Assembly: GCA_024638465.1 (NCBI GenBank)
Contig: JAHEKF010000003.1
Location: forward strand, 42,446 to 106,445
Source of the DNA: Rhodospirillaceae bacterium
Lineage (GTDB): Bacteria; Pseudomonadota; Gammaproteobacteria; Steroidobacterales; Rariloculaceae
DNA length: 64,000 bases
Reading direction: 5' to 3'
Below are positions 38,596 through 45,843 of this stretch, piece after piece. The translations under genes and the position numbers were made by a program. Positions within the stretch are counted from its first letter, which is position 1. The number at the start of each line of letters is the position of its first letter. The notes beneath the pieces are model-generated. The model did no database searches, was not told the DNA's origin, and was given only the letters and a program-made list of their open reading frames with translations.

Positions 38596-39030
38596 ATGTC
38601 TGAAGAACCGGTTTCTTCGAGAATGAAAGTTAACCAGAGCAAAGCAGACCCGAGCCGCGCGAAGTTAAAACGCGTGCTGATCGTTGAAGACGAGCCGTCG
38701 GCCAGAGAGGCGACCGGACGCTACCTCGAGCATTGCGGATTCGAGGTTGCCGCGGCCGCGAGCGCGAAGGAGGCGGTACAGCGCGCTTCTGAACTGGGGC
38801 CGGAGGTCGTGGTGTGCGACTGGCAGCTTGCCGGTGGCGATAACGGCGCTGTTGTAGCGCGACAGCTCCAGAGTCGTTTTGGCGCTGCTATCATTTTTGT
38901 CACCGCACACCCCCTCGACGAGCTACGCGACGCCACCCGAGACCTCGACGTAGCCACTTACCTGCGCAAGCCGATATCGCTCGCGACGCTCGCCGCAACG
39001 ATCAACGACGTCCTGTCCAGTCCCGCTTGA
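38596..39030 (+). CDS. single-domain response regulator (CheY-like receiver)
   Basis: A receiver with little else: RVLIVEDEPSARE acidic pocket, phospho-acceptor Asp in VVVCDWQLAGGDNG, FVTAHP, and KP in YLRKPIS, after a charged N-terminal tail. No output domain. Two starts are possible: ATG 38596, or ATG 38623, nine codons later, which is the one available to the overlapping sigma-54 promoter. It follows the activator gene by 53 bases, so it may be read both from the activator operon and from its own sigma-54 promoter. A role as phosphate sink or connector in the LOV-kinase pathway is inferred. Confidence 0.88.
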   Translation: MSEEPVSSRMKVNQSKADPSRAKLKRVLIVEDEPSAREATGRYLEHCGFEVAAAASAKEAVQRASELGPEVVVCDWQLAGGDNGAVVARQLQSRFGAAIIFVTAHPLDELRDATRDLDVATYLRKPISLATLAATINDVLSSPA

Positions 39031-39075
39031 CTGCCCGCCCCTGCCGGCGAGCAGCCGTTATGGCCGCGCTTTCCG

Positions 39076-39107
39076 TGCACTTTTTTCCAACACTGGAAGT
39101 TTTTGCA
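39076..39107. promoter_or_regulatory. 32-bp dyad, candidate enhancer site
   Basis: A symmetric element TGCA-N5-TTCCA-N4-TGGAA-N5-TGCA centred about 82 bases before the -24 element of sigma-54 promoter 2, which is the normal place for an enhancer-binding-protein site. Its inner arms flanked by T-runs could alternatively be a weak terminator of the receiver gene. No clear copy was seen before the other three sigma-54 promoters. Confidence 0.4.
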
Positions 39108-39171
39108 AACTGAAGAGCGCTGACTGGCCGGTCGACCCTGATTTTTCGCGAGTTAATGCAGCTCGAAGAAT

Positions 39172-39187
39172 TGGCACGGTATCTGCA
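39172..39187 (+). promoter_or_regulatory. sigma-54 promoter 2 (small envelope protein operon)
   Basis: TGGCAC-GGTAT-CTGCA, with GG at 39173-39174 and GC at 39185-39186, exactly 10 bases apart; only the first T of TTGCA differs. The ATG of the DUF1328 gene lies 41 bases downstream. Confidence 0.75.
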
Positions 39188-39226
39188 TTGATTCCAGCGT
39201 AACGAACCAATTCGGAGGAATCGACA

Positions 39227-39400
39227 ATGCTTTCATGGGCACTCACGTTTTTCGTACTCGCCGTAATCGCCGCTGTTCTGGGCTTTACGGGAATCGCAGG
39301 CGCGGCAGCGAATATCGCTCAGGTGCTGTTTTTCCTGTTCCTCGGGCTACTGCTCATCAGCGCGATCGCAGGCGCATTGCGTGGCCGACCACCCGTTTAA
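39227..39400 (+). CDS. DUF1328 small membrane protein (YtjA-like)
   Basis: A 57-residue protein with GGAGGA upstream. Two hydrophobic helices ([20 protein letters not shown] and [19 protein letters not shown]) and a short RGRPPV tail match the DUF1328/YtjA family of stress-associated membrane peptides. First gene of the sigma-54 operon 2. Too short for many ORF finders. Confidence 0.9.
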   Translation: MLSWALTFFVLAVIAAVLGFTGIAGAAANIAQVLFFLFLGLLLISAIAGALRGRPPV

Positions 39401-39418
39401 CCTGAGGAGATCGCAGAA

Positions 39419-39571
39419 ATGAAGAAGTTTATCGTCGCGTTGATTTTCGGAGTCTTCGGCCTGTCGCTGGCAGGGTGTAACACGACGCGCGGCGTCGGCC
39501 AGGACATTCAGGCTGCGGGCGAATCGATCGAAGATTTCGCAGAGGAAACCCGCGAAGACCTCAACGATTAA
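39419..39571 (+). CDS. entericidin-like small lipoprotein
   Basis: A 50-residue lipoprotein with lipobox SLAGC (Cys20) and the entericidin-type GVGQDIQAAGESIE core, ending in an acidic tail. GAGGAG lies about 12 bases before the ATG. Entericidins are stress-induced envelope lipoproteins; in E. coli the pair acts as toxin and antidote under osmotic control. Second gene of sigma-54 operon 2. A related lipoprotein follows mscS at 41804. Confidence 0.88.
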   Translation: MKKFIVALIFGVFGLSLAGCNTTRGVGQDIQAAGESIEDFAEETREDLND

Positions 39572-39601
39572 ACCAAACCATAGCTACTAAAGGAGAATCA
39601 C

Positions 39602-39898
39602 ATGAGCACCAAAGAATCAGCCGCCCCGACAAGCAACGGTTCCGCCGCGCGACGTCTCGCCGAAGCCGCACACGCGGTCGTCGACGAAACGGCAGAAAAG
39701 GCCGAAGCGGTAGAGAAAAAGGTCCGCACCCAGGCAGCCGAAGCCAATGAGAAGCTGGAAGCGTCGCAGGAAGCCGCCATCCGTACGGTCGAAAGTTCGA
39801 TCGAGCGGCTCGAAGGCTTCGTCAAGAGCCGCCCGGTAGTCGCCACTGGTGCTGCTTTCGCCGCGGGCATTCTGGCCACAGCCCTGCTGCGTCGCTAG
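39602..39898 (+). CDS. DUF883 (ElaB/YqjD-like) protein
   Basis: A 98-residue protein with an Ala/Glu/Lys-rich helical N-terminal part (about 15-65) and one C-terminal membrane helix in SRPVVATGAAFAAGILATALLRR, the DUF883 hallmark including the terminal Arg pair. E. coli YqjD/ElaB are stationary-phase inner-membrane proteins that bind ribosomes. Third gene of sigma-54 operon 2, preceded by AAAGGAG. Confidence 0.9.
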   Translation: MSTKESAAPTSNGSAARRLAEAAHAVVDETAEKAEAVEKKVRTQAAEANEKLEASQEAAIRTVESSIERLEGFVKSRPVVATGAAFAAGILATALLRR

Positions 39899-39908
39899 AG
39901 GGTACGAC

Positions 39909-40310
39909 GTGGCAAGCCACTCCGACCCCATACCCGCCGCTACCGACCCGGCCCCGAGCTTGCCGAAGCTTGCCCAGGGCTGGGTCGCTGCGGCGGGTGC
40001 CACGGTTAAATCGACAACCGAGCTCGCGTTCGCTGAGGCCAGGCTTGCCGCCGTCAGCGTTCCGGCCATGTTAATGGCGGCAGTACTTTCCGCGGCATGC
40101 CTGCTATTAGGGTGGGTGCTGCTTGTCAGCGCACTTGCTTACTCTCTGGTAGGACTCGGAATCACTCCCGCGAAGGCTTTTTTACTGATTGGCGCGCCGC
40201 ATTTTCTCGCCGCCATTCTTCTCTGGCGTCTGGTTGAGCGCCTGAGCCGCAACCTCGATTTCGCCCACACACGCCAGCACCTCGCCGGCTCCGATGAGAA
40301 GACCGACTGA
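39909..40310 (+). CDS. YqjE-like phage-holin-superfamily membrane protein
   Basis: A 133-residue protein starting at GTG 39909 with AGAGGG six bases upstream. Two long hydrophobic segments (VPAMLMAAVLSAACLLLGWV and ITPAKAFLLIGAPHFLAAIL) resemble the YqjE/holin III group that accompanies DUF883 genes in E. coli (yqjD-yqjE-yqjK). Eleven bases after the DUF883 gene. Not a phage remnant: no other phage genes are near. Confidence 0.8.
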   Translation: MASHSDPIPAATDPAPSLPKLAQGWVAAAGATVKSTTELAFAEARLAAVSVPAMLMAAVLSAACLLLGWVLLVSALAYSLVGLGITPAKAFLLIGAPHFLAAILLWRLVERLSRNLDFAHTRQHLAGSDEKTD

Positions 40311-40576
40311 TGTGGATTACAGAAAAACATAAAGTCGATCGCCTCGCGTCGCGGGCGAACGCCAATAAGCAGGCGTTGAATGCAAAGACTCAGGACCTTC
40401 GCCGCTCCGCCAGGGAGACGCTGGCATCGCCTGAGGTGCTCGTCTGGTCCTTCGCAGCAGGCGCATTCCGGGGCGCCGTTCGAGATCCGAAAAGCGGCTC
40501 GCCGGTCAAGCGAGCGCTGCGAAAGTTACTGGATGCTATGTTGACGTGGCGGCTGGCCAATCAGATTTTTTTCTAA
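40310..40576 (+). CDS. YqjK-like hypothetical protein
   Basis: An 88-residue basic protein whose ATG overlaps the preceding stop (TGATG), so it is translationally coupled. A helical, charged first half and a weakly hydrophobic middle (VLVWSFAAGAFRGAV). By position it is the counterpart of YqjK; sequence likeness is weak. Last gene of sigma-54 operon 2. Confidence 0.7.
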   Translation: MWITEKHKVDRLASRANANKQALNAKTQDLRRSARETLASPEVLVWSFAAGAFRGAVRDPKSGSPVKRALRKLLDAMLTWRLANQIFF

Positions 40577-40764
40577 CCGCATAATGCCCCTCGCCGAATC
40601 CCGCGGAATCGGTTTCAGCCCTCAAAGACCTCCTGCTACCGCAGATTCGGCGCACGACCAGCCCTCCCAGGCCGGGCGGCAAGTTTTTCACCCGCATTTG
40701 TAAATCGTTCCACGATTCAGTCAGGTGGCGGCTCCTGCCCCCCGGAAAGCCTGCAGTTCAGAGT

Positions 40765-40780
40765 TGGCACGTTATCTGCA
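40765..40780 (+). promoter_or_regulatory. sigma-54 promoter 3 (mscS operon)
   Basis: TGGCAC-GTTAT-CTGCA, with GG at 40766-40767 and GC at 40778-40779, exactly 10 bases apart. It is nearly identical to promoter 2 and carries the same C for T at the -12 element. It lies 77 bases before the mscS start in the 280-base gap after the YqjK-like gene, which has no other gene. Confidence 0.75.
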
Positions 40781-40856
40781 TAAGTACCCCCGACAGCCGG
40801 CACAGCCAACGATCGCGTGAATCACGAGCCGGCAACAGACGAAGGAGAGATGAACA

Positions 40857-41744
40857 GTGTTTCAGGATCTGGTTGAAGTAGTGAACCTGCAGGTACTCAT
40901 GACGCAGGCCATCGAGTTCGTGCCGCGACTGCTGATCGCGATCGGCATCGTCATCGCGGCAGTCGTCCTGTTCCGGATCACGCGCATCGGCCTGGAAAAG
41001 ATACTCGAGAAAGCCGACTTCCAGCCGGTCCTGATCAATCTGCTGATCGACAAGCTTTACCGCTACACGATTCTGGCGCTCGGTTTGATCATGGCAGTCG
41101 ATCAGCTGGGCGTAAACGTCGCCGCGGCACTCGCTGGACTCGGTGTCGCGGGTATCGCCATCGGCTTCGCAGCGCAGGATTCAGTGGCCAACGTCATCTC
41201 GGGCATCCTGATTTTCTGGGACAAGCCGTTCGTCGTCGGCGACTGGATCAGCACGGAAGGTCAGTACGGCAAAGTAACCAATATCACTTTACGCACAACC
41301 CGGATTCGAACGCCAAAAAATACCTACGTGGTGGTCCCGAATAAACGGATCATCGACGAACTGCTCGAGAATCACAGCAAACACGGTGAACTACGCGTCG
41401 ATGTCCCGGTCGGGATCGCCTACAAGGAAGACATCGACAAGGCCCGCGACGTTCTGCTGGAGGCCGCGCAAAATATCGAACACGCATTGGATGATCCTGC
41501 GCCTGACGTCGTCGTCGACGAACTGGGCGGCTCGAGCGTAAATCTCAAGGTCCGGGTCTGGGTCTCCGAGGCGTCGAAGCAGCGCAAGACCTTCTTCGAG
41601 CTCACCGAAGCCGCGAAGAAAGCGCTGGACAATGCTGGAATCGAGATTCCGTTCCCGCACCTGCAACTCTTTGTGGACAACGTCGAAGACCAGATATGGA
41701 GCCAGGCGTCGAATGCATTTAGCGGGCTGCGCAAAGCGAGCTGA
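40857..41744 (+). CDS. MscS-family mechanosensitive channel
   Basis: A small-conductance mechanosensitive channel of 295 residues starting at GTG 40857, with GGAGAG seven bases upstream. Three membrane helices in the first 130 residues; the pore helix GLGVAGIAIGFAAQDSVANVISG is typical. Then FVVGDWI, the beta domain with TRIRTPKNTYVVVPNK, and the alpha/beta C-terminal domain. It releases solutes on hypo-osmotic shock. First gene after sigma-54 promoter 3. Confidence 0.95.
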   Translation: MFQDLVEVVNLQVLMTQAIEFVPRLLIAIGIVIAAVVLFRITRIGLEKILEKADFQPVLINLLIDKLYRYTILALGLIMAVDQLGVNVAAALAGLGVAGIAIGFAAQDSVANVISGILIFWDKPFVVGDWISTEGQYGKVTNITLRTTRIRTPKNTYVVVPNKRIIDELLENHSKHGELRVDVPVGIAYKEDIDKARDVLLEAAQNIEHALDDPAPDVVVDELGGSSVNLKVRVWVSEASKQRKTFFELTEAAKKALDNAGIEIPFPHLQLFVDNVEDQIWSQASNAFSGLRKAS

Positions 41745-41803
41745 TAGCAGATCGTGATTGCGCGGCATCAATTTTTAACTGGAAAGAGAAAGGAGAACTG
41801 ACG

Positions 41804-41977
41804 ATGAGAGGACTATTACTGGTATTAGCGAGCACCTTCATGCTTTGGGCCTGCGAAGATCAGGGCCCGCTTGAGCGTGCCGGCGAGGAATTGGACGAGG
41901 CAGCGGAAGACATTGCCAACGGTGGCGAGACGCTGCAGAACAGACTGGATGACGCGGCCGACGAGGTACGTCAGTAG
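41804..41977 (+). CDS. small acidic lipoprotein (entericidin-like)
   Basis: A 57-residue lipoprotein: lipobox LWAC (Cys17), then an acidic helix with a G-E-E-L-D-E-A-A-E-D-I repeat resembling the entericidin tail. AAGGAG before the ATG. It lies 59 bases after mscS and is followed by a strong hairpin terminator, so it ends the first part of the mscS operon. A relative of 39419-39571. Confidence 0.8.
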   Translation: MRGLLLVLASTFMLWACEDQGPLERAGEELDEAAEDIANGGETLQNRLDDAADEVRQ

Positions 41978-42002
41978 TTATTAGGAGGAACGTCCCTCCC
42001 CC

Positions 42003-42041
42003 TGCACGGCCGCTGCTCCCCCGGCGGCCGTGCATTTTTTT
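42003..42041 (+). terminator. strong intrinsic terminator or attenuator
   Basis: An 11-base-pair GC-rich stem TGCACGGCCGC / GCGGCCGTGCA followed by a run of eight T. It ends transcription after mscS-lipoprotein. The ATG of the MFS gene comes only 10 bases after the T-run with no room for a separate promoter, so MFS-nhaA must be reached by read-through, making this an attenuator-like element. Confidence 0.85.
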
Positions 42042-42050
42042 GGTGAATCC

Positions 42051-43376
42051 ATGCCGCGCGCCGATACGCTAACGACAAGCATCTATGAGCTACTCGTCAA
42101 CGAGGAAGACGCGCGCGCCTGTGCCGATATTCCGGAGCGTGCGTGTCGTGAGACGCCCCGCAACTTCGTTCTGATATTGATCACTCACTTTCTCACGAAG
42201 GTGGGCGACGCGATCTCCAGTCCCAAAACGGTTTTATCGTGGGTTCTGGCCAGCGTTCAGGCGCCCCCGTTTCTTGTCGGCTTTCTGGTTCCGGTCCGCG
42301 AATCGGGATCGCTTATTCCACAACTTTTTATCGGCGGATGGGTCAGACGCCTTGCGCTCAGGAAGCACGTCTGGGTTGCCGGGGCAGTCTGTCAGGCTGT
42401 CGCCATTGCAGGAATGGCGCTCGTTATTATCACTCTCGAGGGCGCCGCTGCAGGCTGGTCATTGATCGGACTCTTGACGTTGTTCAGTCTTGCGCGCGGC
42501 CTGAGCTCAGTCGCGTCGAAAGACGTGCTGGGAAAGACAGTACCAAAGCGCCGCCGGGGGCAGCTGACGGGATGGTCTGCCAGCGCTGCCGGTCTCGTCA
42601 TTCTCGGCGTGGGCGCGTTCCTGCTCATGCCTGGGATTCAGGAACCGGACAACGCTACATTCGCAATCCTTCTCGCTGCCGCGGCAGCGCTATGGATTCT
42701 GGCTGCCGCAATTTTCGGCTTGATCGAGGAGTACCCCGGCGAGACCGATGGCGGCAAAAACGGCTTTGTCGATGCATTACGACGCGTCTCGCTGCTGGTC
42801 GAGGACCAGCCATTTCGACGCTTCGTCATTGCGCGTTCACTGCTGCTGTGCTCGGCGTTAAGCGCTCCATACTATGTGCTTCTGACGCGCGAAAACGTCG
42901 GCTCCCAGTCGTTTCTGCTCGGCCTGTTCGTGATCGCCGGCGGACTGGCGCAGCTGATCTCGGCGCCGCTGTGGGGGCAGTTTTCGGACCGTTCCAGCCG
43001 CCGCGTAATGGCTACCGCCGGCGCTTTGAGCGCAGCAGTTGGCGTCGTAGTCTTCTTCACCGCCAGCGTGCTTCCGGACGTACTCGCCCACGTCGCGTTT
43101 CTTCCTCTCGCCTATTTCGCGTTGAGCGTAGCCCATAGCGGCGTGCGCGTCGGACGGAAAACTTACGTCGTCGACCTGGCGGGCGGCAACCGCCGCACCG
43201 ACTACGTAACCGTCTCGAACTCGGTGATCGGGGTTGTGCTGTTGATCGCAGGCACGACGGGAGCGCTTACCAGCCTGATCGGTACGGCAGGTGTGATCCT
43301 CGTCCTCTCCTCGATGGGATTCGCGGGTGCTACGCTCTCGATAGGGCTTCCGGAGGTGCAGGATGGTGCAGCCTAG
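42051..43376 (+). CDS. major facilitator superfamily transporter
   Basis: A 441-residue inner-membrane protein with about twelve hydrophobic segments; ATG 42051 is preferred, since the seven upstream codons lie in the terminator. A charged 45-residue cytoplasmic lead (NEEDARACADIPERAC), GQFSDRSSRRVM loop between helices, and a DVLGKTVPKRRRGQLTGW loop in the first half fit MFS. The substrate is unknown. Its end overlaps nhaA by 14 bases. Confidence 0.82.
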   Translation: MPRADTLTTSIYELLVNEEDARACADIPERACRETPRNFVLILITHFLTKVGDAISSPKTVLSWVLASVQAPPFLVGFLVPVRESGSLIPQLFIGGWVRRLALRKHVWVAGAVCQAVAIAGMALVIITLEGAAAGWSLIGLLTLFSLARGLSSVASKDVLGKTVPKRRRGQLTGWSASAAGLVILGVGAFLLMPGIQEPDNATFAILLAAAAALWILAAAIFGLIEEYPGETDGGKNGFVDALRRVSLLVEDQPFRRFVIARSLLLCSALSAPYYVLLTRENVGSQSFLLGLFVIAGGLAQLISAPLWGQFSDRSSRRVMATAGALSAAVGVVVFFTASVLPDVLAHVAFLPLAYFALSVAHSGVRVGRKTYVVDLAGGNRRTDYVTVSNSVIGVVLLIAGTTGALTSLIGTAGVILVLSSMGFAGATLSIGLPEVQDGAA

Positions 43377-44733
43377 CGACAACGAGCCGACCCGCGCTCC
43401 GCTCGAGAACAGCGTTCGACCGCTTGCTGAGCCATTTCGTGAATTCGTCCAGGCTCAAAGTGCGTCCGGCTGGACCCTTCTCGGCGCTACCGCCATCGCA
43501 ATTATCCTGTCGAACTCGGTTTTCGCGCCGCTGTATTTCGACATATTGCATCTGGAATTGGGTTTTGCCTTCGCCGACACGCGGTATACGCTGTCGCTGC
43601 AACATTGGATCAACGACGCGCTCATGGCGCTGTTTTTCTTTCTTCTTGGCCTGGAGCTGAAACGAGAGCTGATCGTCGGACAGCTCAGCGAGCTGCGAAA
43701 AGCGCTGTCCATTCTGCTCGCAGCGTCAGGCGGGGTTCTGCTTCCGGCAACGGTCTTTCTGCTGTTCGCGGGAGACTCGGAAGCGAGTATCGGCTGGGGC
43801 ATACCGATCGCGACCGACACCGCGTTCGCCATGATGGTGCTCGTGCTGCTCGGCCCGCGTATACCCGTTGCCGCGAGGGCATTCCTCGTCGGTCTGGCAA
43901 TCATCGACGATCTGGCCGCAATACTCGTGATTGCGTTCGGTTATACAGCCAGCTTCAACACCGCATTGCTCGTACCCACCCTGCTCATCATCGGAGTGCT
44001 TATAAGCCTTAATCTGTTCGGAGTCCGGGCCGGCCTGCCGTATTTTGTAACCGGCGCAGTACTCTGGATAGCTTTCTTGAGCCTGGGACTTCACGGAACT
44101 CTCGTGGGCGTCGTCGTGGCTGCAGCGGCCCCCGTTCGTCCTGCTATAGCCCGCAACACGTTCGTCGACCGAGTTCAGGACCGTCTTCGCAAATTCAAAC
44201 GCGAGCTCGACGAGGACACGGGCAGTATCCTCGAGCAACCCGAACAACAGGAAATTGTCGAGAACGTTCTCGACATTGCGGAGCAGGCGGCACCGCCGTT
44301 GACGAAATGGGAATCACGACTGGAGAAGCCGATCAGTTTCGTCGTGATGCCGCTGTTCGCGCTGGCGAACGCCGGCGTGATCCTGTCGATCCCGGCAATT
44401 GTCACGGCATGGACGCACGAACTGAGCTTCGCGATTCTGTTTGGACTGCTCGTCGGCAAACCCCTGGGAATCGTCACGAGCACGTGGATTGGAACGCGAG
44501 TCGGGCTCGCGGAACTGCCGGACGGACTGACGTTTCGTCACCTGCTCGGGCTGGGCGTGCTTGGCGGCATAGGATTCACGATGTCGCTGTTCATTGCCAC
44601 GCTGAGCTTCGGCGAGGGCTCGCCAATGCTTGAAATCGCCAAACAAAGCATCGTCGCAACGTCACTGCTGGCAGGACTGATCGCCTACGCCTGGTTGCGC
44701 TGGGCCTGTCCGGACAAGCGCGACGCGTTGTAA
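43363..44733 (+). CDS. nhaA: NhaA-type Na+/H+ antiporter with insertion
   Basis: A second NhaA, 456 residues. FLLGLELKRELIVGQL, PIATDTAFAMMV and GLAIIDDLAAILVIA carry the transport Asp residues. Between the first and second halves is an extra charged stretch of about 55 residues (TFVDRVQDRLRKFKRELDED through ENVLDIAEQAAPPLTKWE), absent from the first copy. A CGGAGG site lies inside the MFS gene, and the reading frames overlap, so the two are coupled. It probably restores pH or sodium balance under the stress that fires this region. Confidence 0.92.
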   Translation: MVQPSDNEPTRAPLENSVRPLAEPFREFVQAQSASGWTLLGATAIAIILSNSVFAPLYFDILHLELGFAFADTRYTLSLQHWINDALMALFFFLLGLELKRELIVGQLSELRKALSILLAASGGVLLPATVFLLFAGDSEASIGWGIPIATDTAFAMMVLVLLGPRIPVAARAFLVGLAIIDDLAAILVIAFGYTASFNTALLVPTLLIIGVLISLNLFGVRAGLPYFVTGAVLWIAFLSLGLHGTLVGVVVAAAAPVRPAIARNTFVDRVQDRLRKFKRELDEDTGSILEQPEQQEIVENVLDIAEQAAPPLTKWESRLEKPISFVVMPLFALANAGVILSIPAIVTAWTHELSFAILFGLLVGKPLGIVTSTWIGTRVGLAELPDGLTFRHLLGLGVLGGIGFTMSLFIATLSFGEGSPMLEIAKQSIVATSLLAGLIAYAWLRWACPDKRDAL

Positions 44734-44805
44734 GAATTTCCCTCCGATCTGCAATATTTGCGCGCGCACGCTTGCCGGCCTGGCCAGGTCCTGCTGCGCA
44801 GCGGT

Positions 44806-44821
44806 CGGCACGAAACTTGCT
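44806..44821 (+). promoter_or_regulatory. sigma-54 promoter 4 (superoxide dismutase)
   Basis: CGGCACG-AAAC-TTGCT, GG at 44807-44808 and GC at 44819-44820, exactly 10 bases apart, with a perfect TTGCT -12 element. It lies 48 bases before the superoxide dismutase ATG in a 135-base gap. Confidence 0.72.
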
Positions 44822-44868
44822 ACTGATAAACTGGCAGACGGCTTCATTAGCGAAGGAGGGCACCAGCA

Positions 44869-45678
44869 ATGAGCTACCAACTTTCGGACCTTCCCTATGC
44901 GTACGACGCGCTGGCGCCGCACATCGGCCCGCAGACTCTGAAGATTCATCACGGCAAACACCATCGCGCCTATGTCGACAGGCTCAACGAGCTGACCGAG
45001 GGCAATATCGATTCTGATGCGAAGCTGCAGCACTTGCTTGGCAAGGCCGATGGCGCGCTGTTCGACCAGGCCGCGCAGGTCTGGAACCATTCGTTCTACT
45101 GGCAGTCCATGTCCCCCGACGGCGGAGGAAATCCCGACGGCGAGCTCGCCAAAGCGCTAGCGTCGGCATTCGGCAGCGTCGAGCGTTTCCGCACGGAGTT
45201 CGCGGAGGCTGCGAAAGGAACATTCGGTTCCGGCTGGGCCTGGCTCGTGCAGGATCGTGACGGAAAGCTTCGGGTTATCAACACGTCCAATGCGGATACG
45301 CCCATACGCCACGATCTGACACCGCTACTGACAATCGATGTCTGGGAACACGCGTATTATCTCGATTACCAGAACGACCGCGGCGCTTACGTCGAGACCT
45401 TTCTAAAACACGTTTTGAACTGGTCGTTCGTTGCAAGCAATTTCACGACGGCATTCCGCGACATGATGCGGCGACCTGGCGAAATTTTCGAGGCGCCCGG
45501 AGATGTACTGGATCATCCCGCGCTGTCGAAAACGCAACGAATCGAAGTGTTACAGCAATGGCGTTATGATGCGGTTCAGCTGCAGGTCGCTGCTCAGGAG
45601 AATATGACCGGGGGCGAGCAGGGAGCCGGCTTTATCGAGAAAATCGACCAGGCGCTGACGCAGCTCGACCGGAACTGA
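44869..45678 (+). CDS. sodB: Fe-type superoxide dismutase with C-terminal extension
   Basis: Residues 1-198 are a complete Fe/Mn superoxide dismutase with metal ligands His27, His74, Asp157 and His161, and the Fe-type marks AQVWNHSFYW and FGSGWAWLV. Residues about 203-269 are extra: PGEIFEAPGDVLDHPALS, TQRIEVLQQWRYDAVQLQVA and a terminal helix. This tail resembles small stand-alone proteins in other bacteria with a QKIEILRQWEYDARELEVAEEE pattern. Usual SodB is about 195 residues. GAAGGAG precedes the ATG. Controlled by sigma-54 promoter 4 by position. Confidence 0.94.
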   Translation: MSYQLSDLPYAYDALAPHIGPQTLKIHHGKHHRAYVDRLNELTEGNIDSDAKLQHLLGKADGALFDQAAQVWNHSFYWQSMSPDGGGNPDGELAKALASAFGSVERFRTEFAEAAKGTFGSGWAWLVQDRDGKLRVINTSNADTPIRHDLTPLLTIDVWEHAYYLDYQNDRGAYVETFLKHVLNWSFVASNFTTAFRDMMRRPGEIFEAPGDVLDHPALSKTQRIEVLQQWRYDAVQLQVAAQENMTGGEQGAGFIEKIDQALTQLDRN

Positions 45679-45843
45679 ATTCCGCTTTAGCTGCAGGGCG
45701 GCGCTGCCATCGCGAAACGCCGCGTTCCGGTATTCGGTTCGACCTGCGTGCCTGGCCTGTAAAGGGGGCATACGGCCGACACGGTGTGGGAGCATGAAAG
45801 TTGTGAAACCAGTTGATGGCGCGATGAGTTCTTTGATCCGGCG

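Noticed and set aside
39617-40069. 150-codon minus-strand frame over the DUF883 and YqjE-like genes
   Set aside because: The plus-strand genes have family motifs and ribosome-binding sites; this is a mirror frame.
39909-40310. Holin-like gene as a sign of prophage
   Set aside because: The gene belongs to the yqjD-yqjE-yqjK type set, with no integrase, lysin or structural genes near it.
45679-45843. Search for a fifth sigma-54 promoter before the AI-2E permease
   Set aside because: GG pairs are present, but none is followed by GC at 10 bases, so no promoter is claimed there.
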